From: WLMZ01 sp037139095
GTDB lineage: Bacteria; Actinomycetota; Acidimicrobiia; Acidimicrobiales; Ilumatobacteraceae
Reading direction: 5' to 3'
NCBI GenBank assembly: GCA_037139095.1
Contig: JBAXHD010000019.1
Coordinates: 1-44,077, forward strand
Length of the DNA: 44,077 bases
Translations under genes and position numbers: made by a program
Shown here: in pieces, positions 9,176 to 18,468 of the stretch
Numbering within the stretch: position 1 is the first letter of the stretch
Layout: each line of letters opens with the position of its first letter
The notes under the pieces: generated by a model
What the model was told of the DNA's origin: nothing
The model's input: only the letters and a program-made list of their open reading frames with translations
Database searches by the model: none

Positions 9176-10819
9176 GTGCCAACGTTTGCCGATCATGTTC
9201 TTGCCCGCGCCAACGACGACCGTCCGGCGGTGTTGTTCGAGGACACGGTCGTCACCTATCGCGAATGGGTGGCGCAATGTGCGGCCCGGGCAGCGCTGTT
9301 CAAGCAGATGCGCCAAGACGGTCCGCCACACATTGGCGTGTTGCTCGAAAACGTTCCCGACTTCACGATGTGGCTCGGCGCAGCGGCTCTGGTTGGCGCC
9401 ACGGTTGTTGGTATCAACCCCACCCGTCGTGGCGCCGAACTGGCCCGCGACATCACGTTCACGTCGTGCCAGATCGTGATCACTGAACCAAGCCAAGTGC
9501 ATCTGCTCGACGGTCTCGATCTGGGGGCGGCAAACAATCGCGTGCTCGTGGTCGACACCCCCGAATACGCCGCAGCGCTGTCGCCTCATCGCGGCGCCGA
9601 CGCCGTTGCCGCCGACTATCCACCTGAGACGCAGTTTTTGTTGCTGTTCACCAGCGGCACCAGTGGTGCACCCAAAGCGGTGATTACTTCGCACGGTCGC
9701 TTGCACAATGTTGCCGGCTCGATGGTGGGCCTCACCTCGCTGTGCGAAACCGATGTCACCTACATCTCGATGCCGTTGTTTCACAGCAACGCCTTGTTTA
9801 CAGCCTGGGCGCCCAGTGTGGTTTCGGGTGCTGCGGTGGCGTTGCGGCGCACCTTTAGCGCCAGCGGTTTCCTGCCCGATGTTCGCCGATTCAATGCCAC
9901 CTATTTCAACTATGTGGGCAAGCCGTTGGCCTATGTGTTGGCCACGCCAGAGCAGCCCGACGACGCCGACAATCCATTGGTGCGCGGCTACGGCAACGAA
10001 GCCGCCGAGAGCGACCTCGTGCGATTCGCCGAGCGGTTCGGCTGCCGTCTCAGTGATGGCTATGGTCAGACCGAAACCGGCGCCTCAATCATCCGCGTCC
10101 CAGGGATGCCTCAAGGCGCTCTGGGTGTTGGGGCGCCCACCATTCGGGTGCTCAATGCCGACACTGGTCTCGAATGCCCGCGCGCCGAGTTCGACGACAG
10201 CGGCAAATTACTCAACTCCGATGAAGCAATTGGCGAAATTGTCAACGGCACACGCGGCACCTTCGAGGGCTACTGGAACAACCCCGAGGCCGACGCCGAG
10301 CGCCTGCGCGATGGCGCTTACTGGACCGGCGACTTGGCCTACCGCGACGCCGAAGGGTTCTTCTATTTCGCGGGCCGTAGCGCCGATTGGATTCGCGTCG
10401 ATGGCGAGAACTTCTCTGGTGCCCCCATCGAACGAATCTTGATGCGTTACCCGGGCGTGGTGCTGGCCGCAGCGTATGGAGTGCCCGACGCCGAGATTGG
10501 TGATCGGGTGATGATTGCTCTGCAACTCACCGACGTCGCCGTGTTCGATCCTGTTGCATTTGCAACTTTCTTGTCAGAGCAATCTGATCTTGGCTCGAAG
10601 TGGGCACCTACCTACGTGCGTATCGTCACCGATTTCCCGATGACGCAGACCAACAAGATCCTCAAGCGCGAACTCGTGAAAGAGCAGTGGCGGGTGAACG
10701 ACGAGCTGTGGTTCAGGCCCGGCAAAGAACTTTCATACCGCAGCTTTACGGCGGCCGACGCTGACGCATTGAGCGCCTCATTGCATCGCGCTGGCCGCGG
10801 TCACCTCATCGGCGATTAG
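9176..10819 (+). CDS. Acyl-CoA synthetase, FadD17-like
   Basis: AMP-forming acyl-CoA ligase of 547 residues. It has the phosphate-binding loop FTSGTSGAPKAV, the DGYGQTETG motif, the YWTGDLAYRD hinge region and FAGRSADWIRVDGEN, with a lysine near the C-terminus (NKILKREL). By memory it resembles mycobacterial FadD17 (MPLFHSNA, FSASGFLPDVRR, YVGKPLAYVLATPE). The GTG at 9176 is chosen because upstream in-frame starts would run into the divergent oxidoreductase and the homology begins here. Its paralogue is encoded at 10838-12514, convergent and 18 bases away. No operator of the common type precedes it. Confidence 0.9.
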   Translation: MPTFADHVLARANDDRPAVLFEDTVVTYREWVAQCAARAALFKQMRQDGPPHIGVLLENVPDFTMWLGAAALVGATVVGINPTRRGAELARDITFTSCQIVITEPSQVHLLDGLDLGAANNRVLVVDTPEYAAALSPHRGADAVAADYPPETQFLLLFTSGTSGAPKAVITSHGRLHNVAGSMVGLTSLCETDVTYISMPLFHSNALFTAWAPSVVSGAAVALRRTFSASGFLPDVRRFNATYFNYVGKPLAYVLATPEQPDDADNPLVRGYGNEAAESDLVRFAERFGCRLSDGYGQTETGASIIRVPGMPQGALGVGAPTIRVLNADTGLECPRAEFDDSGKLLNSDEAIGEIVNGTRGTFEGYWNNPEADAERLRDGAYWTGDLAYRDAEGFFYFAGRSADWIRVDGENFSGAPIERILMRYPGVVLAAAYGVPDAEIGDRVMIALQLTDVAVFDPVAFATFLSEQSDLGSKWAPTYVRIVTDFPMTQTNKILKRELVKEQWRVNDELWFRPGKELSYRSFTAADADALSASLHRAGRGHLIGD

Positions 10820-10837
10820 CTCGGGATGTAGTAGCGC

Positions 10838-12514
10838 TCAGCTGCTTGGGTCTGAGCGAGGCAAGAACTCCGACCGGCCATGCTCGGCGAATTCGGCGGT
10901 GAGCGCAGCTGCGTCGGCATCGGTGAACCGGCGGTACGCCTGCCCGCGCTCGGGCTGCCACCAGACGTCGTCGGTAGTGGCCCACCCAACCGAGCGCAGC
11001 GGTTGCTTGTTTACTTTGTTGTTGGCCGTAAGCGGCATGTCGGTGACAAGTCGCACGAAGCGTGGAGCCCATTTGGTGCCGAGATCGCGTTGGTCGGCCA
11101 AGAAGGTTGCAAATGCAACAGGATCAAATGTTGCTTCGGGCTTCATTTCGATCGCAGCGGCCACTTGATCGCCGGTGCGCGGATCTGCTGCGGCGTACAC
11201 GGCCACCATCACCACACCATCGAAGCGATGCAAGATGTTCTCGATGGGTGCTGCAGCGAAGTTCTCGCTGTCTACGCGCAACCAGTCGCTACTGCGTCCG
11301 GCGAAATAGAAGAAGCCGTCGGCATCAACGTACGCAAGGTCGCCGGTGAAGTACCACCCATTGCGCAAACGATCGGAGGTGGCCTCGGTGTTGTTGTAGT
11401 AGCCCTCGAAGATGCCTCCGCCCGCGCGGTTCACGATCTCGCCGATTGCCGTGTCGGCGTTGACCAACATGCCGTGCTCGTCGACCTTGGCGACCTCGCA
11501 GGGCAGGTGGGTGTTGGGGTCGACCACCGCAATGTCGGCACCGCCGTCGAGACGGGGAACGCCCAACGCGTTTGCAGGAGTGTCGGGTGTGCGCATGATG
11601 ACGACCACACTCTCGCTCGAGCCATAGCCCTCGATGAGCGGGCACCCAAACCGTTCGAGAAAGCGCTGCCGATCTTGAGCACTGGCCTCAGTGCCGAAAC
11701 CGAGTCGCAGCTTGTGGCCGCGGTCGAACTCTGATGGTGGCTGGGCCAACACGTAGGCCACCGTGCGGCCAACGTAGGTGAAGTAGGTGCAGCCGTATTC
11801 GTGCGCGTCGCGCATGAACTGGCTGGCCGAGAACCGACGCCGCAACACCACCGTGGCGCCCACCGCAAGCGATGGTGCCCAACACGCCATCAATGCGTTG
11901 CCGTGGAACAACGGCATCGAGCAATAGCTGATGTCGTCGCGCGTCACGCCATAGCCGGCTGCTGCGCGAACCCCAGCCATCGCCATCCGCTCGGTGCTGC
12001 ACACCACAGCTTTTGGAGCGCTGGTTGAGCCGCTTGTGAAGAGCAAGAACAAAGAGGTCTCGCCAGCCGGATCGTGCTCGGGAAGGTCGACCACGTCGAG
12101 ACCAGCGATGTTGCTTTGGTACTCGTTGCTGTCGACAAGCCATACCCGACCCGTGGCCGCTCCGAGATCGAGACCATCGAGCAGTGACTGTTGCGCAGAG
12201 TCGGTGATGATCAGCTGGCAATCGGTGTGGCGAATATCGCGCGCGAGTTCTGGGCCGCGCCGCGTGGGGTTGATACCTACCAAGGTGGCGCCTGCGAATG
12301 CGGCACCTCCGGTGAGAAACAGATACTCGGGGATGTTCTCGAGCAACACGCCAATATGGAAGGGGCCGGGTCGGCGCGACCGGAGCAACATCTCGGCACG
12401 CACCGCACTGGCTTGCACCACCTCGCTCCATGTCCAACTCGACTGCTCGAAGATGTAGCCCTGATGATGGTCGTTGGCGCGTTCGCGTAAGAGCGACGCA
12501 ACCGTTGATGTCAC
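10838..12514 (-). CDS. Acyl-CoA synthetase, FadD17-like (paralogue)
   Basis: AMP-forming ligase of 558 residues, closely related to the one at 9176-10819: both carry HIGVLLEN, GINPTRRG, LLDGLDLGAA and MPLFH...NA. ATP-loop FTSGSTSAPKAV, the EGYGSSES segment and FAGRSSDWLRVDSEN are present. The start is GTG 12514, sharing GTGA with the stop of the upstream amidohydrolase (12511), so it is translationally coupled as the last gene of a four-gene operon. It would activate the carboxylate that this operon degrades. The Lys near the end (NNKVNKQPL) is shifted relative to its paralogue, worth an alignment. Confidence 0.9.
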   Translation of the reverse strand: MTSTVASLLRERANDHHQGYIFEQSSWTWSEVVQASAVRAEMLLRSRRPGPFHIGVLLENIPEYLFLTGGAAFAGATLVGINPTRRGPELARDIRHTDCQLIITDSAQQSLLDGLDLGAATGRVWLVDSNEYQSNIAGLDVVDLPEHDPAGETSLFLLFTSGSTSAPKAVVCSTERMAMAGVRAAAGYGVTRDDISYCSMPLFHGNALMACWAPSLAVGATVVLRRRFSASQFMRDAHEYGCTYFTYVGRTVAYVLAQPPSEFDRGHKLRLGFGTEASAQDRQRFLERFGCPLIEGYGSSESVVVIMRTPDTPANALGVPRLDGGADIAVVDPNTHLPCEVAKVDEHGMLVNADTAIGEIVNRAGGGIFEGYYNNTEATSDRLRNGWYFTGDLAYVDADGFFYFAGRSSDWLRVDSENFAAAPIENILHRFDGVVMVAVYAAADPRTGDQVAAAIEMKPEATFDPVAFATFLADQRDLGTKWAPRFVRLVTDMPLTANNKVNKQPLRSVGWATTDDVWWQPERGQAYRRFTDADAAALTAEFAEHGRSEFLPRSDPSS

Positions 12515-13707
12515 GGCAACACCACAGCGGGCAACGGGTGGCGATACAGGGCGGCTGCGTTCAGGCTGCACATCTTGCGCACTTCGTCGTCGGGAATATG
12601 GCCCCAGGTGTCGCCGATGGTGCGTTGCACATTGGGCCAGATGCTGTCGCCGTGCGGGTAGTCGACCTCGACCATGATGTGGTCGATGCCGATGACATGG
12701 CGCAGATCGATGGTTGATGGATCGTCGAACGTGCAGAACCAGAAGTTGCGACGCAACACCTCCGATGGTGGTGTGGACCAGTCGCCGGCGTAGCCGTTGC
12801 GGTGGCCCATGATGTCGAGTCGATCGATGAGCATCGGCACCCAACCAATGCCCCCCTCGCTCATCGCGATCTTGAGTTCGGGGTGCTTCAGCGCATAACC
12901 GCTCCAGAGCCATTCTGCGCACGCACCGAGCGATAGCTGGCCGAACAGCGTCGCGCCCAGTTGCACCGCTGGAGCGGCCTCTGGCGGGGGATACGTGCCC
13001 GACGAACCCACGTGCAGGTTGATTACGGTGCCGGTCTCGACGCATGCCTCGATGATGGGGTCCCACCATCCGGTGAAGATCGAGGGAAAGCCAATCGCGT
13101 GGGGTCGTTCGGGCAGGGTGACGCTGGTGAATCCGCGTGCGGCGTTGCGGCGAATCTCTTGTGCTCCGAGTTCGGCATCGGCCAGGTAGGTGATGCCCAT
13201 TGGGATGATGCGTTCGGGGTAGGGCAGGTACCACTCTTCGTAGAGCCAGTCGTTCCATGCGCGCGTGGCTGCCAAGCCGAGTTCGGGATCGGATGCGGTG
13301 CTGAAGACTCGACCACAGAATCCGGTGATCTGCGAGGGGAAGTTCAGCGAGGCCCAGATGCCGCAGGTGTCCATGTCGGCGATTCGCGCGTGAATGTCCC
13401 AGCAACCCTTACGCATGTCTTCGAAGCGGGCGGGCTCGAGGCTGTGTAGTTCGCGCTTGCGGCCGGCCACGGCGTTGAGGCCCACCTGACTGAACTGACG
13501 ATTATCGAACTCCCAGACCTGATGGCCCTTGGCGTTCTCGACGAGTTGGGGTGCAGCGTGTTGCAGATGCTTGGGCAGTCGACCTTCGAACATGTCGGGC
13601 GGTTCGACAAGGTGATCATCTACTGAGATCACGGTGTAACGAACCTGCTCTGGTTCGGGGTCGGGCATGAGCACGTCGTAGTTGGTTGGCCCGATCAGGT
13701 AGGTCAT
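12511..13707 (-). CDS. Amidohydrolase (amidohydro_2 TIM barrel), paralogue 1
   Basis: Metal-dependent hydrolase or decarboxylase-like TIM barrel of 398 residues. The N-terminal VISVDDHLVEPPDMFEGRLP is the first-strand motif of this group, NLHVGSSGTYP supplies a central His, and VEVDYPHGDSIWPN the late Asp/His. It starts at ATG 13707 with an ATGA overlap with the SDR stop and couples by GTGA to the ligase. It is the most divergent of three such proteins here (others at 14546 and 26577). Relatives include ACMSD-type decarboxylases and ring-opening hydrolases; which reaction applies is unknown. Confidence 0.88.
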   Translation of the reverse strand: MTYLIGPTNYDVLMPDPEPEQVRYTVISVDDHLVEPPDMFEGRLPKHLQHAAPQLVENAKGHQVWEFDNRQFSQVGLNAVAGRKRELHSLEPARFEDMRKGCWDIHARIADMDTCGIWASLNFPSQITGFCGRVFSTASDPELGLAATRAWNDWLYEEWYLPYPERIIPMGITYLADAELGAQEIRRNAARGFTSVTLPERPHAIGFPSIFTGWWDPIIEACVETGTVINLHVGSSGTYPPPEAAPAVQLGATLFGQLSLGACAEWLWSGYALKHPELKIAMSEGGIGWVPMLIDRLDIMGHRNGYAGDWSTPPSEVLRRNFWFCTFDDPSTIDLRHVIGIDHIMVEVDYPHGDSIWPNVQRTIGDTWGHIPDDEVRKMCSLNAAALYRHPLPAVVLP

Positions 13708-14525
13708 GACAGCAGTCCAAGCGTTCGGGCCGTATCGACGGCTTGCACATAGCTGCCGTTGATCACAGACGGGTCGTCGACAAGATGAGCGATTGCGGCG
13801 CCGGCAACGCCGGGAGTGATGGCGTGCTTGGCGACGAACGCCAGCTGTGGGCCAGCAGCGAGCACGCGCTCGGTAGCAACAAAGCCGGGGTTCACGTTGA
13901 AGCTGCGGATGCCGCGGCTTGCGTATTCGACTGCGAGCATGTCGGCGATGCGGTGGAAGCCACCCTTGGTGACCGCATACACCAGTGGCCATCCGCCTTC
14001 GCCGACAGGCGCGTGCGGGGTGACTTGGCCAGCGCCCGAAGTGACGCCCACAACGGTGCCGCTACCCGCTGCAAGCATGTGATGCAGCGCCCGATGGGTG
14101 ATGAGCAAGTGGGCAGTGATGTTGCCGGTAATGCGCCGGATGATGTTGTCGGGCTCGCAGTCGGCGAAGAACCGATCGTTGCCAGGGCCTACATAGATGG
14201 CGTTATTCACCAGCACATCGAGTTGACCGCCGAGTTGATCGACCGCCGCATCGACGATTGCGGCCAAGGTATGCAACTCGAGCAGGTCGAGTTGTAGCGG
14301 CACGGCGCGACCGCGAAGAGCAACAATCTCGGCCGCGGTGGTCTCAAGGCTTCCCGGCAGCATGAGTCCGCTTTCGGGAGCCAGCGCTGTTGGGTCGCCC
14401 TCGCGCAGTGTGCGCGCAGTGATGGCCACGTCGTAACCAGCGCGCGCCAATGCAATCGCGATTGCTTTGCCGATGCCGCGACTCGCGCCCGTGACGAGCG
14501 CGGTGGGGCGGCGATGTGCGGTCAT
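13704..14525 (-). CDS. SDR family oxidoreductase
   Basis: Short-chain dehydrogenase, 273 residues. TGASRGIGKAIAIALARAGY is the cofactor motif, VNNAIY the NNAG-equivalent, and YAVTKGG gives the active-site Tyr and Lys. It carries an unusually long loop between strand 2 and helix 3 (LREGDPTALAPESG...). It lies between two amidohydrolases in the operon 15754 to 10838, 20 bases after the first and with a four-base overlap with the second. Likely oxidises a hydroxy or reduces a keto intermediate; substrate not readable. Confidence 0.9.
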   Translation of the reverse strand: MTAHRRPTALVTGASRGIGKAIAIALARAGYDVAITARTLREGDPTALAPESGLMLPGSLETTAAEIVALRGRAVPLQLDLLELHTLAAIVDAAVDQLGGQLDVLVNNAIYVGPGNDRFFADCEPDNIIRRITGNITAHLLITHRALHHMLAAGSGTVVGVTSGAGQVTPHAPVGEGGWPLVYAVTKGGFHRIADMLAVEYASRGIRSFNVNPGFVATERVLAAGPQLAFVAKHAITPGVAGAAIAHLVDDPSVINGSYVQAVDTARTLGLLS

Positions 14526-14545
14526 CTCAGCGAGAGGCCGTTGCC

Positions 14546-15754
14546 CTAAGAGGGGAGGTCGAGGCGCAGCATGCGGATGGCATTGCCGCGTGCGATCTTG
14601 TAGACCGTTTCATCGTCGAGGTCGACGATCTGGTCGCGGAAGATCTGCTGAGTGTCGGGCCACGTGGAGTCGGTGTGCGGGTAGTCGGTTTCGAAGGTGA
14701 CGTTGTTGACGCCGATGCGGTGCAGGCTTTCGAGACCGTGACGGTCGCGGTAGAAGCAGCCGTAGATCTGGCGGAACCAGTAGGTGCTCGGTGGCTCAGG
14801 AACCAGATCGCGAACGCCGCCCCATGCACGGTGCTCGTGCCACACGTCGTCGACGCGCTCGAGGATGTAGGGGATCCAGCCGATCTGACCCTCGCTGTAG
14901 GCCAGACGAAGACCCGGGTAGCGAACGAGCAAGCCGCTGAACAAGAAGTCGCTCAACGAACTCATCGCGTTGCCGAAGCTGAGCGTGGCGGCAACGGCCG
15001 GAGGAGCATCTGATGAAGTGGCTGGCATCTGCGACGACGAACCGATGTGCATGCACACGATGGTGTCGGTCTCTGCACAAGCCTGGAAGAAGGGCTCCCA
15101 GTATCCGCTGTGCAGCGATGGCAAGCCCAGCTTGGCTGGAATCTCACTGAACGCTACGGCAGTGACACCGCGTGCAGCATTGCGGCGAATTTCGCGCGCT
15201 GCGGCTTCGACATCCCAGAGCGGAACGATTGGCAATGGGATGAGACGCCCGCCCGAATCGCCACACCACTCTTCGACCATCCAGTCGTTGTAGGCCGTGA
15301 CACATGCGGCGGCGAGGTCTTTATCGCGTGCCTCAGCAAAGGTCTGCCCGCAAAAGCGCGGCATCGTTGGAAAGCACAACGAGGCTTCGACGCCGTCGAT
15401 GTCCATGTCGGCGAGACGAGCCTTGGGGTCGTAGCAGCCGGGGCGCATTTCGTCGTAGGTGATGGGCGACATCGTCATGTCGTCGCGAGCGAAACCAACA
15501 GCAGCCACGTGGCGCTTGTGTGGAGCGATGAGGTCTTCGTAGAACCAGCAGTCGGACTTGGGTGCGTCGTCGTCCCACTGAAAGTCGTACTTGGTGCCAC
15601 CGAGGTACTTCATGCTGGCAATGCCGCGTCGCTCGACTCGAGGTGCATCGGGGTGATTACGGAACTTCGCGGGAAGCCACCGTTCGAACAGGTGGGTTGG
15701 CTCGACAACATGGTCGTCGACGCTGATGATCTTGGGAATGACGCGCTCGCTCAT
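14546..15754 (-). CDS. Amidohydrolase (amidohydro_2 TIM barrel), paralogue 2
   Basis: TIM-barrel metal-dependent hydrolase, 402 residues. Motifs: IISVDDHVVEPTHLFERWLP (Asp13, Asp14, His15), CMHIGSSSQMP, AYSEGQIGWIPYILERVD and TFETDYPHTDSTWP. It is strikingly close to the protein at 26577-27785 (same length, shared AYSEGQIGWIPYILER and DYPH.DSTWP), indicating a recent duplication or two related steps. First gene of the operon running to 10838, with operator site C 52 bases upstream of its ATG. Confidence 0.9.
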   Translation of the reverse strand: MSERVIPKIISVDDHVVEPTHLFERWLPAKFRNHPDAPRVERRGIASMKYLGGTKYDFQWDDDAPKSDCWFYEDLIAPHKRHVAAVGFARDDMTMSPITYDEMRPGCYDPKARLADMDIDGVEASLCFPTMPRFCGQTFAEARDKDLAAACVTAYNDWMVEEWCGDSGGRLIPLPIVPLWDVEAAAREIRRNAARGVTAVAFSEIPAKLGLPSLHSGYWEPFFQACAETDTIVCMHIGSSSQMPATSSDAPPAVAATLSFGNAMSSLSDFLFSGLLVRYPGLRLAYSEGQIGWIPYILERVDDVWHEHRAWGGVRDLVPEPPSTYWFRQIYGCFYRDRHGLESLHRIGVNNVTFETDYPHTDSTWPDTQQIFRDQIVDLDDETVYKIARGNAIRMLRLDLPS

Positions 15755-15805
15755 CGTGCTGTGTTTCCTGACTGAAATGCGTGCTGACCGTTGTGGTTAC
15801 TGGTT

Positions 15806-15822
15806 TCTGACACCGTATCAGA
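15806..15822. promoter_or_regulatory. Palindromic operator, site C (TetR-type)
   Basis: TCTGACAC-C-GTATCAGA, seven of eight arm positions symmetrical. It lies upstream of the amidohydrolase at 15754 and its operon, between that gene and the end of the LLM gene. It is the weakest member of the six-site family but has the same 17-base geometry. Confidence 0.68.
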
Positions 15823-15877
15823 TGAGTTTCACGGACCCATTTGCGGAGCGCCAAGATGCCGAGATCGCCGACGGGGT

Positions 15878-16789
15878 TCAGCGCAGAATGCCAGCCGCAA
15901 ACGTGTCGAGCGATCGTGAGAACTCGGCCACAGTGTTGCCGGGCAACGAAACCGTGAGCCCCATCACGCCGAGGGCTTCGAGTTGCGCGATTTCGTCGCG
16001 CAGCTTGCTGGCATCCCATGCCGCGAGGTCGAAACCCGACAGCCCCCATGGGGTGAACCAGATCTGCAGTGGATCGGTTCGACCGTGCTCGGCCGCAAGC
16101 CGATGTGCGATGTCGATGCGTGAACCGAGATCGGCCAATGATTCGATGCCGGGCGTGCGCAGCAAACGCGAAGCGGCGGCTGGACTTGGCATCGGCACCC
16201 AGCCGTCGGCCGACGTGACCGCGCGACGAATGGCTGCCGTGGAGTTGCCGCCGATGAGGATGGGTGGCCGCGGGCGTTGCGCAGGCAGGGGAGCGAGCAC
16301 GTTGTCGGTGGCTGTGAAGCCAGAGCCGGTGAGCGCGACGGGTGATCCCTGCCATGCGGCGTACATCGCGGCCAAGGCCTCGTCGGTGCGAGCGCCGCGA
16401 TCGTCGAAGTTGGCACCCAACGCGGCGAACTCAGATTCGAGATAGCCAGCGCCGACGCCCACGATGAGGCGGCCGTTGCTGAGCGAGTCGAGCGTGGCCA
16501 GGCCGTGGGCTGACAGAAACGGATTGCGATAGGCAAGGATCAACAGGTTGGTCTGCAAGCGCAAGGTTGTAGTTGCCGCCGCCGCAAACGACAGTGCAAC
16601 GAACGGATCGAGCGAGTGGTGTCCGCCGCGGCTGAGCCACTTGGCAGATGGAAACGGATGGTCGGTCACGAACACTGCATGGAACCCGGCAGCCTCGGCG
16701 TTCTGACTCACCGTGGTGATGGTCGCGGCGGTGGCCAACTCGGGGTGCGCCGGCAAGCGGTCGGTCGGCAGACCAAGAGAGATGAGCAT
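15878..16789 (-). CDS. LLM class F420-dependent oxidoreductase
   Basis: Luciferase-like oxidoreductase of 303 residues with the TIGR03619-like pattern: VTDHPFPSAKW, LATLDSLSNGRLIVGVGAGY, and ILIGGNSTAAIRRA...ADGW. Predicted to use F420. It precedes operator site C and the amidohydrolase operon on the same strand with a 123-base gap, so it is probably a separate transcription unit that may read through. Divergent from the SDR at 16898. Confidence 0.88.
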   Translation of the reverse strand: MLISLGLPTDRLPAHPELATAATITTVSQNAEAAGFHAVFVTDHPFPSAKWLSRGGHHSLDPFVALSFAAAATTTLRLQTNLLILAYRNPFLSAHGLATLDSLSNGRLIVGVGAGYLESEFAALGANFDDRGARTDEALAAMYAAWQGSPVALTGSGFTATDNVLAPLPAQRPRPPILIGGNSTAAIRRAVTSADGWVPMPSPAAASRLLRTPGIESLADLGSRIDIAHRLAAEHGRTDPLQIWFTPWGLSGFDLAAWDASKLRDEIAQLEALGVMGLTVSLPGNTVAEFSRSLDTFAAGILR

Positions 16790-16897
16790 CGTCGGAGCAT
16801 AGAATCCGAGAGCTGTCAGGGTTCACTTGGTAGACATTGCGGAACACAAATTTGTTGATCGCGCGCAGTCGTTGCGTTGATGAGAAGGAGACAAGTC

Positions 16898-17788
16898 ATG
16901 GGTGCACTCGACGGCAAGGTTGCCATCGTCACCGGAGCCGGGCAGGGCGTCGGCCGTTGCCACGCCGAGTTTCTTGCATCCGAAGGTGCAGCCGTTGTCA
17001 TCAACGACATCACCGATCGTGCCGAAATTGTGGCAGCTGCAATCGTGGACGCTGGCGGTCGCGCCGTTGCCCACCGTGGCAGCGCAAGCAGCTGGGCCGA
17101 TGCCGAGGCACTGATTCAGTGCGCCGTCTCCACATTTGGCGATCTGCACATCTTGGTGAACAACGCAGGCTTCTTGCGCGACGCGATGGTGTTCTCGATG
17201 GACGAGTCGCAGTGGGACGCAGTGGTCGATGTGCATCTCAAGGGCCACTTCGCGCCAAGCCATTTCGCGGCTGTCTACTGGCGGGCTCAAGCCAAGTTGC
17301 TCGGCGAGGGCGCGGTGCTGCCGCAGCGACGCATCATCAACACCACCAGCGAAAGCGGTCTCTTCGGCGGGCCGGGCCAGAGCAACTATGGCAGTGCCAA
17401 GGGCGGCATCATCACGATGACTCTCGTGCACGCACGCGAACTGCAGCGGCTCAATGTCACGGTCAATGTGATTGCTCCCCGAGCACGCACACCAATGACC
17501 GAGGTCAATCCCAAGTTCACCAAGCCCGAAACCGGCTTCGACAAATACGATCCTGCCAACGTGAGCCCGATGGTTGCGTTCCTTGCCAGCGACGCGGCCA
17601 GCGATGTCAGTGGTCAGGCGTTCATCGTGCTTGGCGATCAGGTGCACCGCATGCAGCCCACCACCATCCTCGCTTCGGTCACCGCCGGCGCTACTCAGTG
17701 GAGTGTCGATGGGCTCATTGCCGCCAAGGACCAACTGTTTGCAGGCGCCCCAAGTGGCGTGCCGGTGTGGGGTGGCCCGCCAATGTAG
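16898..17788 (+). CDS. SDR family oxidoreductase, MFE-2-like
   Basis: Short-chain dehydrogenase of 296 residues. Cofactor motif VTGAGQGVGRCHAEFLASEG, VNNAGFLRD, then Ser in NTTSESG and NYGSAKGG for Tyr and Lys. The start at ATG 16898 is set by GAAGGAG seven to eight bases upstream; a longer frame begins at 16877. It has a C-terminal tail of some 60 residues after the usual SDR end, as in (3R)-hydroxyacyl-CoA dehydrogenases related to HSD17B4 and mycobacterial ChsB1; a close paralogue is at 18469-19368. Convergent with the TetR gene. Confidence 0.9.
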   Translation: MGALDGKVAIVTGAGQGVGRCHAEFLASEGAAVVINDITDRAEIVAAAIVDAGGRAVAHRGSASSWADAEALIQCAVSTFGDLHILVNNAGFLRDAMVFSMDESQWDAVVDVHLKGHFAPSHFAAVYWRAQAKLLGEGAVLPQRRIINTTSESGLFGGPGQSNYGSAKGGIITMTLVHARELQRLNVTVNVIAPRARTPMTEVNPKFTKPETGFDKYDPANVSPMVAFLASDAASDVSGQAFIVLGDQVHRMQPTTILASVTAGATQWSVDGLIAAKDQLFAGAPSGVPVWGGPPM

Positions 17789-17808
17789 GCAGGCGCTTCG
17801 CTAGGCGC

Positions 17809-18450
17809 TCAGTGACCAGTGAGCGAGCGATACACAAGCATTGCCAGCGTGTCGCGCATCGAGCTTGAGGGTGCTCCGCGTCGGGCGATCTCGTTGCGAT
17901 ACGGCAACAGGCGCTCGATCATCGCAATCATCGCGGTGGCAGTGACAAACGGATGCATCTCGGCGGGCAGGCGTCCGGCGGCCTGCGCCTGCTCGACCAT
18001 TGCGCCCATCGAGGGGATGAGTACCAAGTTGGCGCGTGAGCGTGCCTCGCGAAAAGCGGCGTTGCCCTCTTCGGCTTTCAGGTTGCGCACCCGAAGCACG
18101 GCGCTGTGGTCGTCCCAGAACGTGATGTAGGCGTCGACAAACGCTTGAGCGCGCTGCAAACCGTCGCCGTCTTGCCACGGCTCTGTGAGGTGTGACACCA
18201 GTGGCGCTTCGTCGAGCGTGGCCAACTCGGCGAGGGCCAAGATGGCCGCATCGACATCGACAAAGTATTGGTAAAACGTTGCCGGTGACGAGCCGATTTC
18301 ACGGGTGATGTCCACAATGCGCAGCTCGAGCACGCCAGCCTCGGACAGCAGTTTGGCGGTGGCCTCGAGCAGCTTTGCTCGGGTGCTTTCGGCGCGTGAG
18401 CCGAGCACGCGACCGTCGGCGCCAAGGATTGTCTTGCTCGGACGTGCCAC
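17809..18450 (-). CDS. TetR/AcrR family transcriptional regulator
   Basis: 213-residue repressor-type protein. The N-terminal helix-turn-helix covers about residues 24-70 (LELRIVDITREIGSSPATFYQYF), followed by a helical ligand domain with several acidic and hydrophobic stretches. It is the last gene of the operon 21521 to 17809 (18 bases after the SDR), and that operon begins with operator site D. This position suggests it binds the six-site palindrome family and represses its own operon, probably released by an acyl-CoA. The link to the operator is inference; the family is clear. Confidence 0.92.
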   Translation of the reverse strand: MARPSKTILGADGRVLGSRAESTRAKLLEATAKLLSEAGVLELRIVDITREIGSSPATFYQYFVDVDAAILALAELATLDEAPLVSHLTEPWQDGDGLQRAQAFVDAYITFWDDHSAVLRVRNLKAEEGNAAFREARSRANLVLIPSMGAMVEQAQAAGRLPAEMHPFVTATAMIAMIERLLPYRNEIARRGAPSSSMRDTLAMLVYRSLTGH

Positions 18451-18468
18451 GTTTCTCCCTCGAAAGTT

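Noticed and set aside
12515..13992. Long N-terminal extensions of the ligase (to 13405) and the amidohydrolase (to 13992)
   Set aside because: The added residues are translations of the neighbouring genes in another frame; coupled starts at 12514 and 13707 fit the protein families.
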